Shown here piece after piece: positions 1-12,832 of a stretch of 64,000 bases of DNA. A program made the position numbers and the translations under genes. Position 1 is the stretch's first letter. Every line of letters starts with the position of its first letter. The DNA is from Allium sativum (lineage: Eukaryota; Streptophyta; Magnoliopsida; Asparagales; Amaryllidaceae). The stretch spans positions 234,154,335 to 234,218,334 of the forward strand of contig CM060922.1 of NCBI GenBank assembly GCA_030737875.1, written 5' to 3'. A model generated the notes under the pieces. That model was not told the DNA's origin and made no database searches. It worked only from the letters and a program-made list of their open reading frames with translations.

Positions 1-987
1 CGATCCGGGTCCGATGGAGTCATTCGTTGGCTCGTTTGCGCCCCAAAGGGCAGGGAAACGTATTGCTCAGGCATTTTAATCCACATCGGTGGACCGGCCC
101 TGTCGCTCCTAGGGTCACTCGAGCTCTGATCCTGAGACATGGTAGGCTAGATTGTCTCGAAGTCGGTAAGGACTATCTTTTGCCTTGGTTCATGACGGAA
201 ATCCAACTTCCAAATACGACATCATGCGGTTTTGATTGTATACCTATTTATGGTGACATAGTGGTATGGGGCATTAATGCCATCTATGATTGATAGTTAT
301 GATTTGAAATTGTTTTCAAAACATATAAACACTAGCAATAATATCAAATGCCTTTGTTTTATTCGTATCAAGCATATCTTGGCCGTTATAAGGTAAAAAC
401 TCTATCCTCCGGTTTGCGTTGCATTGTGTGATGGGAACTGAGTATTATAATGGCTTCATTTTTATAAAATGCATTGCGTTGTACAAAAGAAAGATTTGTT
501 TGAAGCATTGGCAATCCAATGGAGTAAACCCGTTCCACGAAAGTAGCGTGGTCTTGTGATTAGCCAATTATATATGTGTTGAGTGGATTTCTCATACCAG
601 TCCCATGACTGACTCGTAGTTTGTTTCACTTTCAAACTCGGGTGCCCCTTTTCCTACATGGGCAGCCTTGTATTCAGGTTTAGCTGGTTCTTTCTGGATA
701 GCTGGAGCTGAAGATGGATTCTATTATTTATCTATTTTTATGTTGTTCAGCTCCTATTGTACATATTTTGTTTATTTCCGCTGTAGACATTTATGTATAG
801 CTGAATTGTTTTTGTACTAAGTAAGATCCTTTATACTGTGTAACTCTGATGATTTCGTTTATCCAGTATATTCTATTGTTCATTATCTGGTGTATTTAAT
901 TGTTCTGTTCTGCTATTATCTGTTTTCTGTGTCATATTCCACGGATTTCCCTTGCCACCGTCAGTACGGCGTTTGGGGACGTCTCAA
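1..987 (+). repeat. 3' part of an LTR related to element C (fragment)
   Basis: The stretch is clearly similar, with many substitutions and small indels, to the last kilobase of the element C LTR (32875-33870). Shared blocks include GATCCGGGTCCGATGGAGTC at the start, the TATCTTTTGCCT block near 174, and the CCAGTC/GACTGAC hairpin at 595-615. It also ends in a CTTGCC-ACCGTCA stretch resembling the C terminus CTTGCCGTCACA. It contains no credible gene. It is cut on the left by the window edge and on the right it changes abruptly at about 987 into the LTR of element A. It therefore represents a third subfamily of the same long-LTR lineage, or the 5' side of a recombinant LTR. Confidence 0.75.
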
Positions 988-1525
988 TTTTTCAATATAA
1001 ATTGATGCTGAATTAATCTGGATGTGGAATATCGACCTATCAATCCCGATATGGAGTTGTATGGTAGTATAATGAATATATATACGATAATATTTATTTA
1101 TAAATATTTAATTTAATTATTTTTAAATATATTTATATATTTAAAAGGGTTATTTAGAGCTTTAAAAGTAGCCAGTTTTGCAAACGACCTCAGTTTTCAA
1201 TGAAACTAATTTTGTTGGATCCGCAATTTTAAATTGTTGTTGGATTTCATTTTTCATGATTTTTGGAGTCAATGTGTGGCCGTACGGATTTTTAATGTGA
1301 AAAACAATCGATAATTCAACCTTTAAAAATACGTTGTGTGAGCAAACGGATTTGGAATTCGACGAAACCAGTTTCATTGGGTTCGTAATGTCGAACTGTA
1401 GCTGCATATAATTTTCATGATTTTTGGCTACCGTATGTGGTCAAAGGAATTTTTTAAGGACAAAAACTAACAGCTTTGGAATATCTATGAATATAATAAT
1501 CGAATATTAAAATAATATAAACATC

Positions 1526-1535
1526 CTATATAATA
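1526..1535 (+). promoter_or_regulatory. TATA-like site in element A 5' LTR
   Basis: CTATATAATA is preserved at the same place in the other LTR (18454-18463) and is followed by a pyrimidine-rich stretch (CTCCTCTTTTCC), as expected near a plant transcription start. No transcript data are visible, so this is a candidate only. Confidence 0.4.
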
Positions 1536-4500
1536 CCCTAAAACTTCCTAAACCTAATCTAAAGTCCACGCTCCTCTTTTCCTTCAACCGCCAATAATTT
1601 CTTTAGTAAAACCGTAAGAAACCGAAAGGGAAATCAAAGGAAAACTCAAAATAAAATCACAAAGCTCCTCTAAAATCATGTTATATAAAGTGTTGGAATC
1701 CTGAGATCAAAATCTTGCTGTGTATGCTATTGGTTTAGGGTGCGATGGTATTTTTCCGTTTTCGGACGCGAAAACAGTATTTTTAGGGTTAGGTTATTTC
1801 GAGATTTAGGGAGTCGTTTTGGAATTTAAACGACGGATTTTGGGTTTGCATGAGGAGTAGAGGCCGGTGGCGAGTTTTGGGACATTTCGATGAGGAAAAC
1901 CATTGATGTTGCACAATAATTTTTCACGCTGACCTGAGTGTCGTGTTTCAGAAGGGCGAGGTCGAGGTGGAGATGAAGGTGCCGTGTCGAAGTGTGTGCG
2001 AAGAGACGGAGGGCGATGTGTTTTGTGCGTGAATCGGTGGTGTGATGAGGGAGGGTGATAACGAGTTCGATCATGGTTTTCCACTGGAGCTGGAGTCGTT
2101 ATTTTTGGTTGAGCAGGTTGGAAGAGTTTCAAACAGGCGCGGGCTTGGAAATTGGTAGTAGGCCTTGTTTTTAAAAGTGAGCCCAATAGGAAATTTAATT
2201 AATTTTAATTTAAATTTGTATAAGCCATATCTTATTCATACGAAATCAGAATTGCTCGAAACAAGATCCGTTGGGATCGTATGGATGGTGGCTCCACAAT
2301 GGAACTGACTAGGAGAAAATCAGAGCTCGTTACAATTTATAGCAAAATAAATTGTCTGTCTGAATCAAGCTATGTTTATCGTTATTTAACAATGATCGTC
2401 CAATGTGAGTAAAACTCACCAACTCTGAACAGTTATATTTTTATAACGTATTTTTAGAATTGTTAATTACTGTGTATTAACTATTTGGTTGAATTACTTG
2501 TGTATTGGTTGAAATTATAGATAACGATATATATATAAATCGTTAATCAAATATTGATTCTGTTTAGCAGAATATTTCATATTGAAATGAAATCGATGTT
2601 GATTATTGTTTAACATCTGTGATGCAGGGAAACAGGTTGTAGGGACCCAACTGGTTTCCTCAATATATAATACAGTTTTGTTTCATATATCGTGATATAT
2701 GATGTGATATATAATCTGTTGTTGATAATGTGGGTTTGAATGATAACGATCACTGTTGTTTTGTACTTTAAATACCGTAAGAAATACTGGGATGTAAAAA
2801 GGGGATTTTCAAAGTATATTTTGAAAATAAATTAGTTATATAAAATCAATGGATTTTATATATAAAAAGGAAAAGGATATTATAAAAGGAAAAATTATGA
2901 AATCAAAAGAGTTATAAAGGAAATATATTTGTAAAACAAATATAAAGGAAATATATTTGTAAACCAAATATAAAGTAAATTATTTGTAAAACAAATATAA
3001 AAGGAAATGATTTGGAAACCAAATAGAAAGAGGTATATTTGTAAAACAATTACAAATAGAAATAAAAAGGAAAACATTTGTAAAATATTTACAAATAGAA
3101 TTTAAAGGGAAATATTTGTAAAACATTTACAAATAGAGAAAATGGAAATATTTACTTATATAATAAATAAAATTTCAACAGGATTATTTATTTAGAAAAT
3201 AAATAGAATAAAGGAATATTTATATAGAAAATAAATAGAATAAAGGAATATTTATTGGGAAAATAAATAGAGTTAATGAAAAGTAGTTAATCGAACATTG
3301 TTAATCAAAATGGAGTTAAACAAAAATTAGAAACTGACTAGAGATTAATAAGTTGAACGGTTTCATAAGTATCGATCTAATGTTGGTTTCAGCCTTCGGG
3401 GTTTATACTTAGGAAGTTGTTCTCTTGTTAGTTTATAGTTAGAGTCTGATAGATGTGGAAGAATAGAGATACGTAATTAAGCCATGGAAATGTTTACCAG
3501 TGTTAATAACGTATATTTTTTAAACATAGAAAATAAGGAAATATATATATATATATGTTTGATGATTGGATCGATAATTCCATTTGGAAATAAGATCGTT
3601 GTGTGTACACAGACATGTTTCCATTTGATAGTTAAATCACCGACTAACAAAGTTTTGACCATTTTAACGTTGTTAATATGGAGAGACCGATTGGATTATT
3701 ATCTGAAGAACCACTCGTATTGGCATAAGCGTTGTGAATCAAGTATGCTGAATATATTGAAGACGGAGTAAAGTGCAAGGGCTGTTGTATAAATCTTTGA
3801 TAACAATTGCCTATGATGGACGTATTGAATAGTGCCTTCGGTTTGTCCAATCCCAGGACAACTAGTATGGAAGAAGGTCTGACAGAGTATATCCAATAGA
3901 TCGCGTAAGTTGACCTCTTCAAACATATTCACGTTTGGTGGCGGAGGAATTCGTTTCTCTTAGCTTTATACCCGTGGTATTTTTGGATAAGTCAATTTGT
4001 GATTTGGCGGGTATGACGATGTGGCATTCTAAGTGAATGAAGACATGATATGTAAAAAGATAAGCGTGGCCTCTAGCCTCACAACCGGGAGTGACAGAAA
4101 TCGGGCAGGCAACATGGCTATGTGGGTTGCTTCCATTAGAGTGTCTTATCACCTGATCTAGAGTTTCACTTACTTCTATAATCTATTGTTGATGTTGTCC
4201 CATTCGGGAAATGGTTGCTGATGCCAAGCGTTGGTGATAATACATTCGATACACTCAAGCGAAATCAGTTATCGGTCATGTGTGGACGAGTTGCAAGGTA
4301 TTCTTGTTGAATCCAGTGTATTCCTTTCTAGAGGTACACTATCAGAAGACGGTTCCATACCTTGTCATAGTTGAAAATCCATTATCCAATAAGTGCTCGC
4401 GGTTTTGATTATATACTATGTATGTAGAACGTGAGATGAAAGCGTTTCTGCTAGATGATTATTATATTGTGGTTGATAGACACTATTATAATATCGAAGA

Positions 4501-4616
4501 ATTTTGATATAAAGATTTTTTTGGATTCTCATAAGGGAAAAACCCGATCCGTTATACGGCGTGGTCTTATTAGATATCGTGTTGTTGCTCAAACCGTTTT
4601 AAATTGTTTTACTCAC

Positions 4617-4675
4617 ACCAGTCCCATTACTGTCCGGGAGTTTATTTTGTTTTGTTTTCCCTAAACTCTTGGGTG
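4617..4675 (+). other. Conserved hairpin pair in element A 5' LTR
   Basis: CCAGTC-CCAT-TACTG is the CAGTC/GACTG hairpin (here with a mutated right arm), followed by GAGTTTA ... TAAACTC. The other A LTR has the intact form at 21580-21645. It lies about 410 bp before the LTR end once element B is removed, the same distance as in the other LTR families of this window. Confidence 0.6.
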
Positions 4676-4745
4676 CCTAAATTTTACGGGAAGTCAAGTA
4701 GTCGGGATTTTTCAGATACTTGAAGAGCTGGAGCAGGAGGCTTCA

Positions 4746-4750
4746 GGATT
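4746..4750. repeat. Target site duplication of element B (left copy)
   Basis: GGATT precedes the TG of the left LTR; the identical GGATT follows the CA of the right LTR at 15694-15698. The undisturbed site in the A 3' LTR reads CTTCAGGATTATATAG (about 21705-21720) with a single GGATT, confirming the insertion point. Confidence 0.97.
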
Positions 4751-5934
4751 TGTAACACCCCACCTCCACTAGGATCACTCCTTAGAATGTACTAGCTTTG
4801 GAGGGGCGTTATTGTGAAGGTAAACATGCACAGAGATATCGCAAGACAGAATATATGAAAATAAATATAAGTAAAGCAGCGGTAGCAGATAAAAACCCAT
4901 CATCATCATCTCAGAAAACCGACATAGTCAAGTACATAATATCAAAATGTCATGATCCAAAATACAACATAAGTCTAGATACGTGATAACAAAATACATG
5001 GTAAAACATCAGTACTAATCCCCAGAAATAAAAGATAAGCCACAGCTAGCTCAGATCCATACATGAGCTATCCAATAAGCAAGCCAAAGATCCACTAAGC
5101 AGATGTAGCCCCTCCCTGAGAACCTGTGGGGGGGGGGGGGAAACGGAAGAAAAGAAGCGAAAGAAAACAGGTCAGTCAAAAAGACTGGTAAGCCCTACTA
5201 CGATCAATCTATAAACTAATAAAGTTAACAGCATGATGGAAACTGAGATGAACATACTGGCAATAGATAAAGGTGACCTCACATAAGAAGATTAAGTTTT
5301 TGCACCACAATGTACTAGCAAACCCCCAAAACAGAGGTTGATTCCTTAGCCCAAACTTTGCCCCAATAACATGAAGTGACCTTAATATAAGGTCCAGCCC
5401 AACGGTCTAGTCGATCGGCTCCCTATAAACCTAACACGTCAAGTGTTGGTGTCCATACGGCCCACATGGATGTAGTCAGACTGTGCTGGGTCCACCTTCG
5501 GGTGTATCAAGCCCTAAGGTGTCAACCCCAGACACCTAAGCAATAATGCACAGTCTAAATCTACTGGTACCCGTGCCTCGAGTTTGTCCAATATCGGACT
5601 ACGTGCACGTCCGTAGCCCGCCGGACCCGCACCGCTGTACCACTCAGCCGTCGCTTTGGTCGCTTACATCAGTCCAGTAATCGTGCCCCGCCCTAACCTA
5701 GCTGTAGGGTTGTGGTGATACCAAACTGGGAATACTGCTGGAACAGACCACGTTGCTAGGGTTTCTAAGAGGGTTAAGTGTGGTTTTAACCCCTCACTAA
5801 TCATGGATTAAATTAGTTAAGTGTAACCACTTAACCCCATCTAATCCTCGCATCCCCATTATTGGTTAAGTATTAGTGGGCCATGACTTAACCCTAATCA
5901 TGAGGCATTAATTACTTAACGCACCCAACCTCTC

Positions 5935-6083
5935 ACATTAGACATCCGTGGTTACCTGGGAAGATTTACACCACGTCTAGGTCTAACCTCGGGTCTTATG
6001 GTGCAACATGACCAACTACCCACATTAGACCCCACGTTGTGGTTACCTAGGAAGATTTACACCACAACTAGGTCTAACCTCGA
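5935..6083 (-). other. Twin hairpin element in B 3' LTR
   Basis: Two successive two-stage hairpins. First: outer TTAGAC (5938-5943) with GTCTAA (5981-5986), inner CGTGGT (5947-5952) with ACCACG (5970-5975). Second: outer TTAGACC (6025-6031) with GGTCTAA (6071-6077), inner GTTGTGGT (6036-6043) with ACCACAAC (6061-6068). Equivalent pairs with different but still complementary stems occur in D, E, F and G. Confidence 0.7.
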
Positions 6084-6357
6084 GTTGGCCATATCATGTT
6101 ATCTAACGTCATGTCCACTTTGAAACATATTTACAAGTTAACATATACTTGGGTAGACCTAACTTAATAGGTAAATTCCCAAGGGGTAGACCTAACTTAA
6201 TAGGTAAATTCCCAATCTTTTAGTTCCATGTATTTTTAAGTTTACCCAAACCCTCCCAACGTCATTATCTCGCTTACATATTCGTCATAACGCATAAGGG
6301 TAAAAAGGTAACTTGGCATAACATACATGATGAACTTCACATATCATAATAATCATG

Positions 6358-6725
6358 CATACATGTTAAACTTGCAAATCATGTCATAATGAACTCGCAT
6401 AAACATGCATAGCTGATTAAATATGCATAACATGGTAAGGTGAACTTGCATAAACATGCATAACCCATTAAGCTTGCATAACATGATAAGGTGAACTTGC
6501 ATAAACATGCATAACCCATAAAACATGTATAACATGGTAAGGTGAACTTGCATAAGTATGCATAATCCATTAAACTTGTAGAACATGGCATAGTAAACTC
6601 GCATATGCATGCATAACTTATGAAACATGTAAAACATGGCATAATGAGTTCACATAAGCATGCATAACTTATGAAACATATAAAACATGGCATAGTGAGT
6701 CCGCATAAGCATGCATAATCAACTA
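6358..6725 (-). repeat. 51-bp tandem array in B 3' LTR
   Basis: About seven imperfect units built on GAACTTGCATAAACATGCAT. Because 51 is a multiple of three, the minus strand stays open and gives repetitive ORFs (for example 6353-6637). These are not regarded as genes. The same array is in the other LTR at 14443-14810. Confidence 0.85.
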
Positions 6726-7608
6726 AACTCACATAAATCTCGACTTTCACCACATATTAACTTTAGAGTTTGTAAAGTGAAGGTAAGAGGGCTTACAAAT
6801 ATAAACAAGTCACAAATCCACCAAATAAGATGAAGAAGCCCTTTTAAAACCCAAAACAAAGCTTCAAATAAGAAAACCCTTTTGCAAAATTCCAAAAACA
6901 CAAACTTAGCAAATCAAACTTGCAACTTAATGAAGTATGCAAGTTATTAAGCATTCATACAACATAGAAAAGGTTGTGTGATCATCATATCTTCATAGTA
7001 TTAAACTTTGAGGAAGGTGGAGGCTAGGGATTTTAGGTGGAGGCCATTTGAGGATTCAATTTGGCATAGTTTAGTTGCTAGATTGATTAATGAGGCTTTA
7101 GGGTAGGATTAGGGGTATATTTATAGAAGATTAGAGTGTTTTTAGCCCTAGGATTAACCCTAGGTTAGTTTTGGCCCGTCAGATCTCGGAATTCTCTAGA
7201 ACCAAGCCACAAGACCAAGCCCAAATCAAAGTGGCGCGCCAGGAAAAACTGCCTGCTTACCCCCTGTCGACAGGGCTGTCGACAGGGCAGTCGACACCAT
7301 AGGACCCCTGTCGACATGCCTGTCGACATGGGGGCCCTGGAGGGAATTTTCCCGCCTAACCCCGATTAGCCCTAATCCTGGTTTTTAATTTGAAATTTAA
7401 ATCTGTTTTTAGCATAGAAATTTCTGAAAACTTCAATGGGCCTTAACCGGGTCATACTGACTCCGATTTTCGAAAACTCGGACTCTATTTCGCGTATTTT
7501 TCCGAGACGAACGCAATGGCATAGCCCGTTTCCCCTGATTCTGATTTTAGAATTAAATTCTGCCTCGATTTATGTTATAATAGTTTATTGAAAATACGGG
7601 TTGTTACA

Positions 7609-7621
7609 TTCTCCCCTCCTT
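7609..7621 (-). other. Polypurine tract of element B
   Basis: AAGGAGGGGAGAA on the minus strand, immediately before the 3' LTR; expected primer for plus-strand DNA synthesis. The preceding context TTTCGGGGATGAAAT is also seen, slightly altered, before the 3' LTRs of D, C and A. Confidence 0.9.
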
Positions 7622-8153
7622 AAAGGATTTCATCCCCGAAATCTTCAAGTTAGGAAGAACATATCCTACCATCCAACATCCATCTACTCAACACATCATC
7701 CACGAGCAACCATTGTCCTTAAAGGATTCTAAATGCCGTATGAACATATGCAGAGGTGTGTGTATATGTACCTATCTAATGCAAAGATCAATGCAAAATA
7801 TGTTAGTGAAATGTATCCATATGTATGCAAATCCCTAACATAATGTATAATATCTACATGCGTGCTCAATCATACATCCATATGCAACATCCATGTGATT
7901 GCATACAAATTCCATCCAAGGATAAGCATAAACACTCATGCACATGCAATATGAGGAGTGTGTGAGCCGATCTAGTGCCTAATGTGTATCATGCATCCAC
8001 GAGTAACCACTTGCAAACACTTGCAACCACTTGCAACCATCAAACATAACATGTCTCAAGCACATGTTTCATCCAAAGGGTTTCTAGCTAAGGTTCTCAT
8101 GACAAGCTTAGCACGATAACTAGATAAACATGGATAGCAAAGAGAAAGATATA
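7622..8153 (-). other. Element B non-coding region between pol and 3' LTR
   Basis: About 530 bp without a credible ORF. It is rich in CATATGCA-type words and short CACTTGCAAC repeats (about 8008-8036). The equivalent segment in element D (51463-52020) is recognisably similar, so it is part of the element rather than an insertion. Confidence 0.7.
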
Positions 8154-11100
8154 CTAACAAAGGAAAGAGATTGAGAGTGTACCCTCAAAAAGGAATGGAG
8201 AAAGCCCACGCATCTTCTCCTCGGTTTCCCAAGTTGCGTCCTCCTCGGCTTCACCCCATTGTACTTTCACTAACCTGACCTCACGATTCCTTAGCTTCTT
8301 GGTCTCTGTCCCCAAGATACGAATCGGAGCTCTCCTTAAAGTTGCTTCTTTCTCTACTTCCACGTCTTCAAGAATTCTAGGTTCAACCACCTCAGCGGAC
8401 TCATGCAGGCACTTTCGGAGATGCGAGACATGAAAGACATTATGCACTCCAGACAACTTTTTGGGCAATTGCACTCTATAAGCCATCTTCCCTATTCTCT
8501 CTATGATAGGGAAGGGTCCAACAAATCTCGGTGCTAGCTTCCCAACAGCTCCAAATCGGACCACATTCCGCAAAGGAGAAACCTTTACGAAAACCTTGTC
8601 CCCAACCTCAAACTCCAATTCGGACCTTCGCCTGTCAGCATAGGATTTCTGCCGGTCTTGGGCCGCTTTCATTCGTCTTCTAATCAATTCGACCTTCTCG
8701 GATGTATCTCTAATCATGTCGGGTCCAAGTATAAGCTTATCCGTAGTCTCCCACCAACATGTAGGTGATTTGCACGGCCTCCCATATAAAGCTTAAAATG
8801 GTGCCATCCCTATGCTCGCCTGATAACTGTTGTTATATGCAAACTCAACAAGAGGAAGATGGTCTTCCCAAGCACCACCAAAATCCAGAATGCAAAGCCT
8901 CAACAGGTCCTCAAGTACTCTATTCACCCTTTCTGTTTGGCCGTCTGTTTGTGGGTGATAGGCCGTACTCAGGTTCAATCTCGTGCCCATAGCTTCCTGT
9001 AAACTGTTCCAGAACTGACTAGTAAAGATGGGGTCTCGGTCACTGACTATGCTGGAAGGGACTCCATGTAGTCGCACTATCTCACGAAGATATACTGATG
9101 CTAGCCCAGATGCGGTCCTTTTGCTCTTTACTGGGATAAAATGAGCGCTCTTCGTGAGCCTATCCACAATGACCCATATGCTCGTATTCCCCATCCTGGA
9201 CCTTGGAAGCCCATCAATAAAGTCCATAGAAATGCTCTCCCACTTCCATAGCGGGACCTCTAGCGAATGTAATAGCCCACCGGGCTTCTTCGACTCAGCT
9301 TTTACTCTCTGACAAATAACACATCTCGAGACAAACTCCGCCACATCCTTCTTCATTCCAGGCCAGAAGAAAACGCGCTTCATGTCCTTATACATCTTAT
9401 CACCACTTGGATGTATAGTCATCTTGGAGCGATGTGCTTCCTCAAGAACTTTCCTCACCAAGTCTTCTACCATCAGAACACAAAGCCTTCCGTCTCTCCT
9501 CAGCCAACCCTTATCGTCTATAGAATATCGATCAAGGTGACTAGATGTCTCCCCTCGAACCAGCTTGTCCATGATCTCAATTATCTGGGGGTCTTCCTTC
9601 TGTGAAGCCCCGACTTGATCCAGAAGGGTAGGCCTGAGCTCTAGAGATGCCAAAGAACCGGTCATCGTCTCAACTGTCAAGGAAAAATCAAAGGTTGCCA
9701 AGAACTCTAAATTCTTCATCTCAACAAATAGAGGACTTAGTGTCAACCTTTTCCTACTCAACGCATCCGCTACAACATTCCCCTTGCCAGGGGTATAGGC
9801 TATATCAAAATCATAGGAAGCCAAAAATTCCATCCATCTCTGCTGCCTTAAGTTCAGATCCTTCTGCGAAAAGAGATACTTCAAAGACTTATGATCAGTA
9901 TACAGCTCAAATCTCTCTCCTAGAAGATAATGACGCCAAGCCTTGAGTGCATATACAATCGCTGCCAGCTCTAGATCATGAGTGGGATAATTCCTCTCAT
10001 GCACCTTAAGTTGCCTCCCACCAAAACATATAACTCTGCCCTCTTGCATCAGAACGGCGCCCAAACCCATGCCACAGGCATCAGTGTACACGGTAAATAT
10101 CTTACCACCATCGGGTAAAGCTAGAATGGGTGCAGAGGCAAGGGCTCTCTTGAGTCTCTGAAAAGCAAGCTCACAATCCATATCCCAAGCAAAGACTAAG
10201 TTCTTCTTCGTCAACTTAGTAAGAGGAGCGGATATCTTCGCGAAGTCCTTGATGAACTTCCGGTAGAAACCCGCAAGACCCAGAAAGCTTCTCACCTCGG
10301 TTGCATTCCTTGGCGTCTTCCAATCCTGAACTGCAACCACCTTAGCGGGATCCACCGCTAAGCCTTGCTTGGATACGATATGCCCAAGGAATCTGACTTC
10401 CCTTCTCCAAAAGTGGCACTTGGAGAACTTGGCCTTTAACTGGTGTGCTCTGAGCGTGTCCATCACCTCTACTAGGTGCCTCGCATGCTCTTCCTCATCC
10501 TTGGAGAAGACCAGAATATCATCCACAAAGACCACGACAAACTTATTCAAGAACTCCCGAAACACCCTACTCATCAAATCCACAAAATACGCGGGTGCAT
10601 TCGTCAAACCGAACGGCATAACAAGCCATTCAAAGAATCCATCTGGAGTTCTGAATGCAGTCTTGTCTATACTATCTTCAGCCACTCTGAGCTGATGAAA
10701 ACTCGTAGCAAGATCAAGCTGAGAGAAAACAGAAGCACCAACAAGTTGATCAAAGAGATCGTCGATCCTCGGTAATGGGTGTCTGTTCTTCTTAGTCAGC
10801 TTATTCAATTCTCTATAATCCACACAGAGCCGAAGAGAACCATCTGCCTTAGTTGCAAACACCACAGGCGCTCCCCATTCGGATATACTCCTTCTGATGA
10901 AGTTCTTCTCAAGAAATTCTTTCACTTGCTTGCTCAGCTCCCGTCTCTCACGCGGAGCCATATGCCGAACGGGCAAAGAAACAGGCTTAGCATTATCTAC
11001 CAGATAGATGCGAAAATCAATCTCTCGTTTAGGGGGCAACCCCTTAACTTCTTCAAAAACATCTGGATAATCTCGGACCACCCTTACAGACTGAAGGGCC

Positions 11101-12635
11101 TCCTCTGATGAGTTGAGAGATTCTAGATAGCATAACATGACGGGATTCCTCGGATTGCATGAAATCTCTAAGGTGTTGCCCAGGCGAGTCACAAGCCTTA
11201 CAACCCTATGCTCACAATCCAGAATGGCTCCTTATCTAGACAGCCAATCCATGCCCAAGATCATTCCGTATCCCCTGAAACCAAGAACATACGCGCTACA
11301 CAAGAACTCCACGCTGAGTATAGAGATCCTCAGATCCTCACATATCATAGATACATGAGCAGAACCCCCAATGGGATTCGAAACACAAACGGGATCGTCC
11401 ACTAAGCTAGTACTAAGGTGCAAGCTATCAACAAGATCAGATGAAATAAAGCTATGTGATGCACCAGAATCAAACAAGGTACGCACTGGAAGATCAGAGA
11501 TATAAACAAGGTTCTCAACAGAAACACTACCTCGCTCGGGAACTGAAGCGGTATTGAGAGCATGAACTTGCCCTCCTGAAGGTCCAGCCTGTCCTTTCTT
11601 CTTTGGGCATTCTTTGCTGAAATGCCCAGTCTCTCCACAAGAAAAACATCCACCACTAAGCTTCCTTTTCTTCTTCCTGCAATCCTTAGCAAAGTGCCCA
11701 GCTATGCCACAGTAATTGCACTTTCCCTTGCCTTTGTTGTTGCCCTTCTTGTTCTTGCCCTGATTCCCCTGGATGCTTTGACCCCCTTGATTGCCTTTGC
11801 CTTGAGAATCAGTCTTCTTTGCTTGAGTATCACTCGACTTGACTTCTTTCTTTCCATCTCCCTGAAGCAGAGCCATATTGACCAAACTCTCAAAAGTAGC
11901 TCCATGCGGAATATGTGACATCGCCAAGCCCTGTAGCGGCTCATTCAACCCCCTAGCAAATCGAAGAGCCTTCTTCTCCGGGATGTTTACCATATCCAGA
12001 CCAAAACGGGCCAGCTGATTAAACTTGTTCACATACTCCTTGACAGACATATCACCTTGCTTTAATGCAATGAACTTCTCCATCTGTAAATTCGCCTCAG
12101 CCGAAGATAGAAACTTGGTAACAAATCTAGCCCTCAAATCAGCCCAAGTCTCAACGGGCCTCGTCCCATTGGTGACCTCCCACCAATAGGCCGCCTCATC
12201 CTTCAAAAGCCATACTGTCAATAAGATTTTCCTCTCTTCATCAATCCCAAAGATAGCAAACAGGTCCTCCGTGTCTTTCAGCCAATTCCTAGCTTCAACA
12301 AAAGATTCCGTGCCTAGGAAATTCTTGCCTCCCATTGCCTTGAAGTCTTTACAAACCTTTGTAAATTCAACCTGAGGATGCTGAGGGGGAGGAGGAGGAA
12401 GAGGAGCCTCAGCAACGGGAGGGGGAGGAACATTAGCCACGGGAGGAGGAATATTGACTGCTGGAGGAGGGGGAACAGGAATCACCGGGGGAGGGATATT
12501 AGGGAGAGGATTCTCAACGACAGGAGGAGGAGTGGGAGTAGGGTTGGCGGGACCAGCTGCCGCCCTAGCTTCTAGAAGTCTCCTATACCAGAGTGGTACG
12601 TTCACTCCATCTGGGATGTCAAGATTCTCAGCCAT
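8154..12635 (-). pseudogene. gag-pol: Element B gag-pol polyprotein, one frame with two stop codons
   Basis: A single frame of 1494 codons starts at ATG 12633-12635. It encodes Gag, with two CCHC knuckles (CNYCGIAGHFAKDC near residue 306, CFSCGETGHFSKEC near 330); an aspartic protease (DSGASHSFI near 388); reverse transcriptase with FVDD near 702; RNase H (YTDA near 848); integrase with an HHCC zinc domain near 1065-1106 and DDE core (SDRDPIF near 1196); and a C-terminal chromodomain (about 1430-1480, ending near ATWETEEKMRG). Products would copy RNA to cDNA and integrate it; the chromodomain is known to steer insertion to chromatin. Two in-frame stops interrupt it: TAA at 11232-11234, where element D has TAT (Tyr), and TAA at 8793-8795 in integrase, where the family has Glu. 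No frameshift was found, so decay is very recent. Confidence 0.95.
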
Positions 12636-12820
12636 ACTGAAACGAAAGATAAGATAAGATCAGGTCAAGGGAACGAAGGATAACGCTAATGGCTTTTGGG
12701 GATTAGCCTTAAAATAATCTAGACTTTATTTTGGAAAATACTTAGTAGGTTTTTGAAAATAGTTTTTCAAAAAGGTTTTTTTTTTTTTTCAAACGTTTTG
12801 TTCAATCTTGTTAACCTTGT
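12636..12820 (-). other. Element B 5' untranslated leader
   Basis: About 185 bp between primer site and gag start, with runs of T/A near 12775-12790. No ORF. The equivalent leader of D (56417-56593) is similar. Confidence 0.7.
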
Positions 12821-12832
12821 GCTCTGATACCA
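12821..12832 (-). other. Primer binding site of element B
   Basis: TGGTATCAGAGC on the minus strand, two bases from the 5' LTR edge at 12835. It is complementary to the 3' end of plant initiator tRNA-Met, the usual primer of this lineage. Confidence 0.95.

Larger units (their letters stand above)
988..4750 (+). repeat. Element A 5' LTR, first part (5'-truncated)
   Basis: Collinear with 17915-21715 of the 3' LTR, with scattered substitutions. The first ~515 bp of the LTR (equivalent to 17400-17914) are missing and replaced by unrelated-family sequence at 987/988. The block holds an AT-rich upstream part, a TATA-like site, a G-rich region whose complement is CT/C-rich (about 1800-2180), an AT-rich run of degenerate TTTGTAAAACAAATA units at 2880-3290, and a short (AT) run near 3540. 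Its last five bases, GGATT, are the left target duplication of element B. Confidence 0.85.
4751..7608 (-). repeat. Element B 3' LTR
   Basis: 2858 bp, TGTAACACCC at the left and TGTTACA at the right on the plus strand. Internal landmarks in plus coordinates: a run of about 13 G at 5126-5140; the CAGTC/GACTG hairpin at 5171-5190; twin hairpins at 5935-6083; a 51-bp tandem array at 6358-6725; five GTCGAC sites at 7264-7328; and a degraded copy of the GGCGGGAA/TTCCCGCC palindrome near 7339-7357. Short ORFs within it are by-products of the tandem array. Confidence 0.95.

Noticed and set aside
1806..2186. 126-codon ORF on the minus strand of LTR A (and 18766-19113)
   Set aside because: Pro/Ser/His/Arg-rich with a second overlapping open frame; follows from CT-rich composition. 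No recognised domain and different end in the other LTR copy. A captured host fragment cannot be excluded but is not supported.
5117..5145. G-run near LTR hairpins as a quadruplex element
   Set aside because: A single long G run (with length differences between LTR copies) rather than four spaced runs; seen in B, D, E and F but best treated as a homopolymer.
6353..6753. Repetitive minus-strand ORFs in LTR B (and 14438-14838)
   Set aside because: They come from the 51-bp tandem array; two different frames are open at once, which is typical of such repeats and not of genes.
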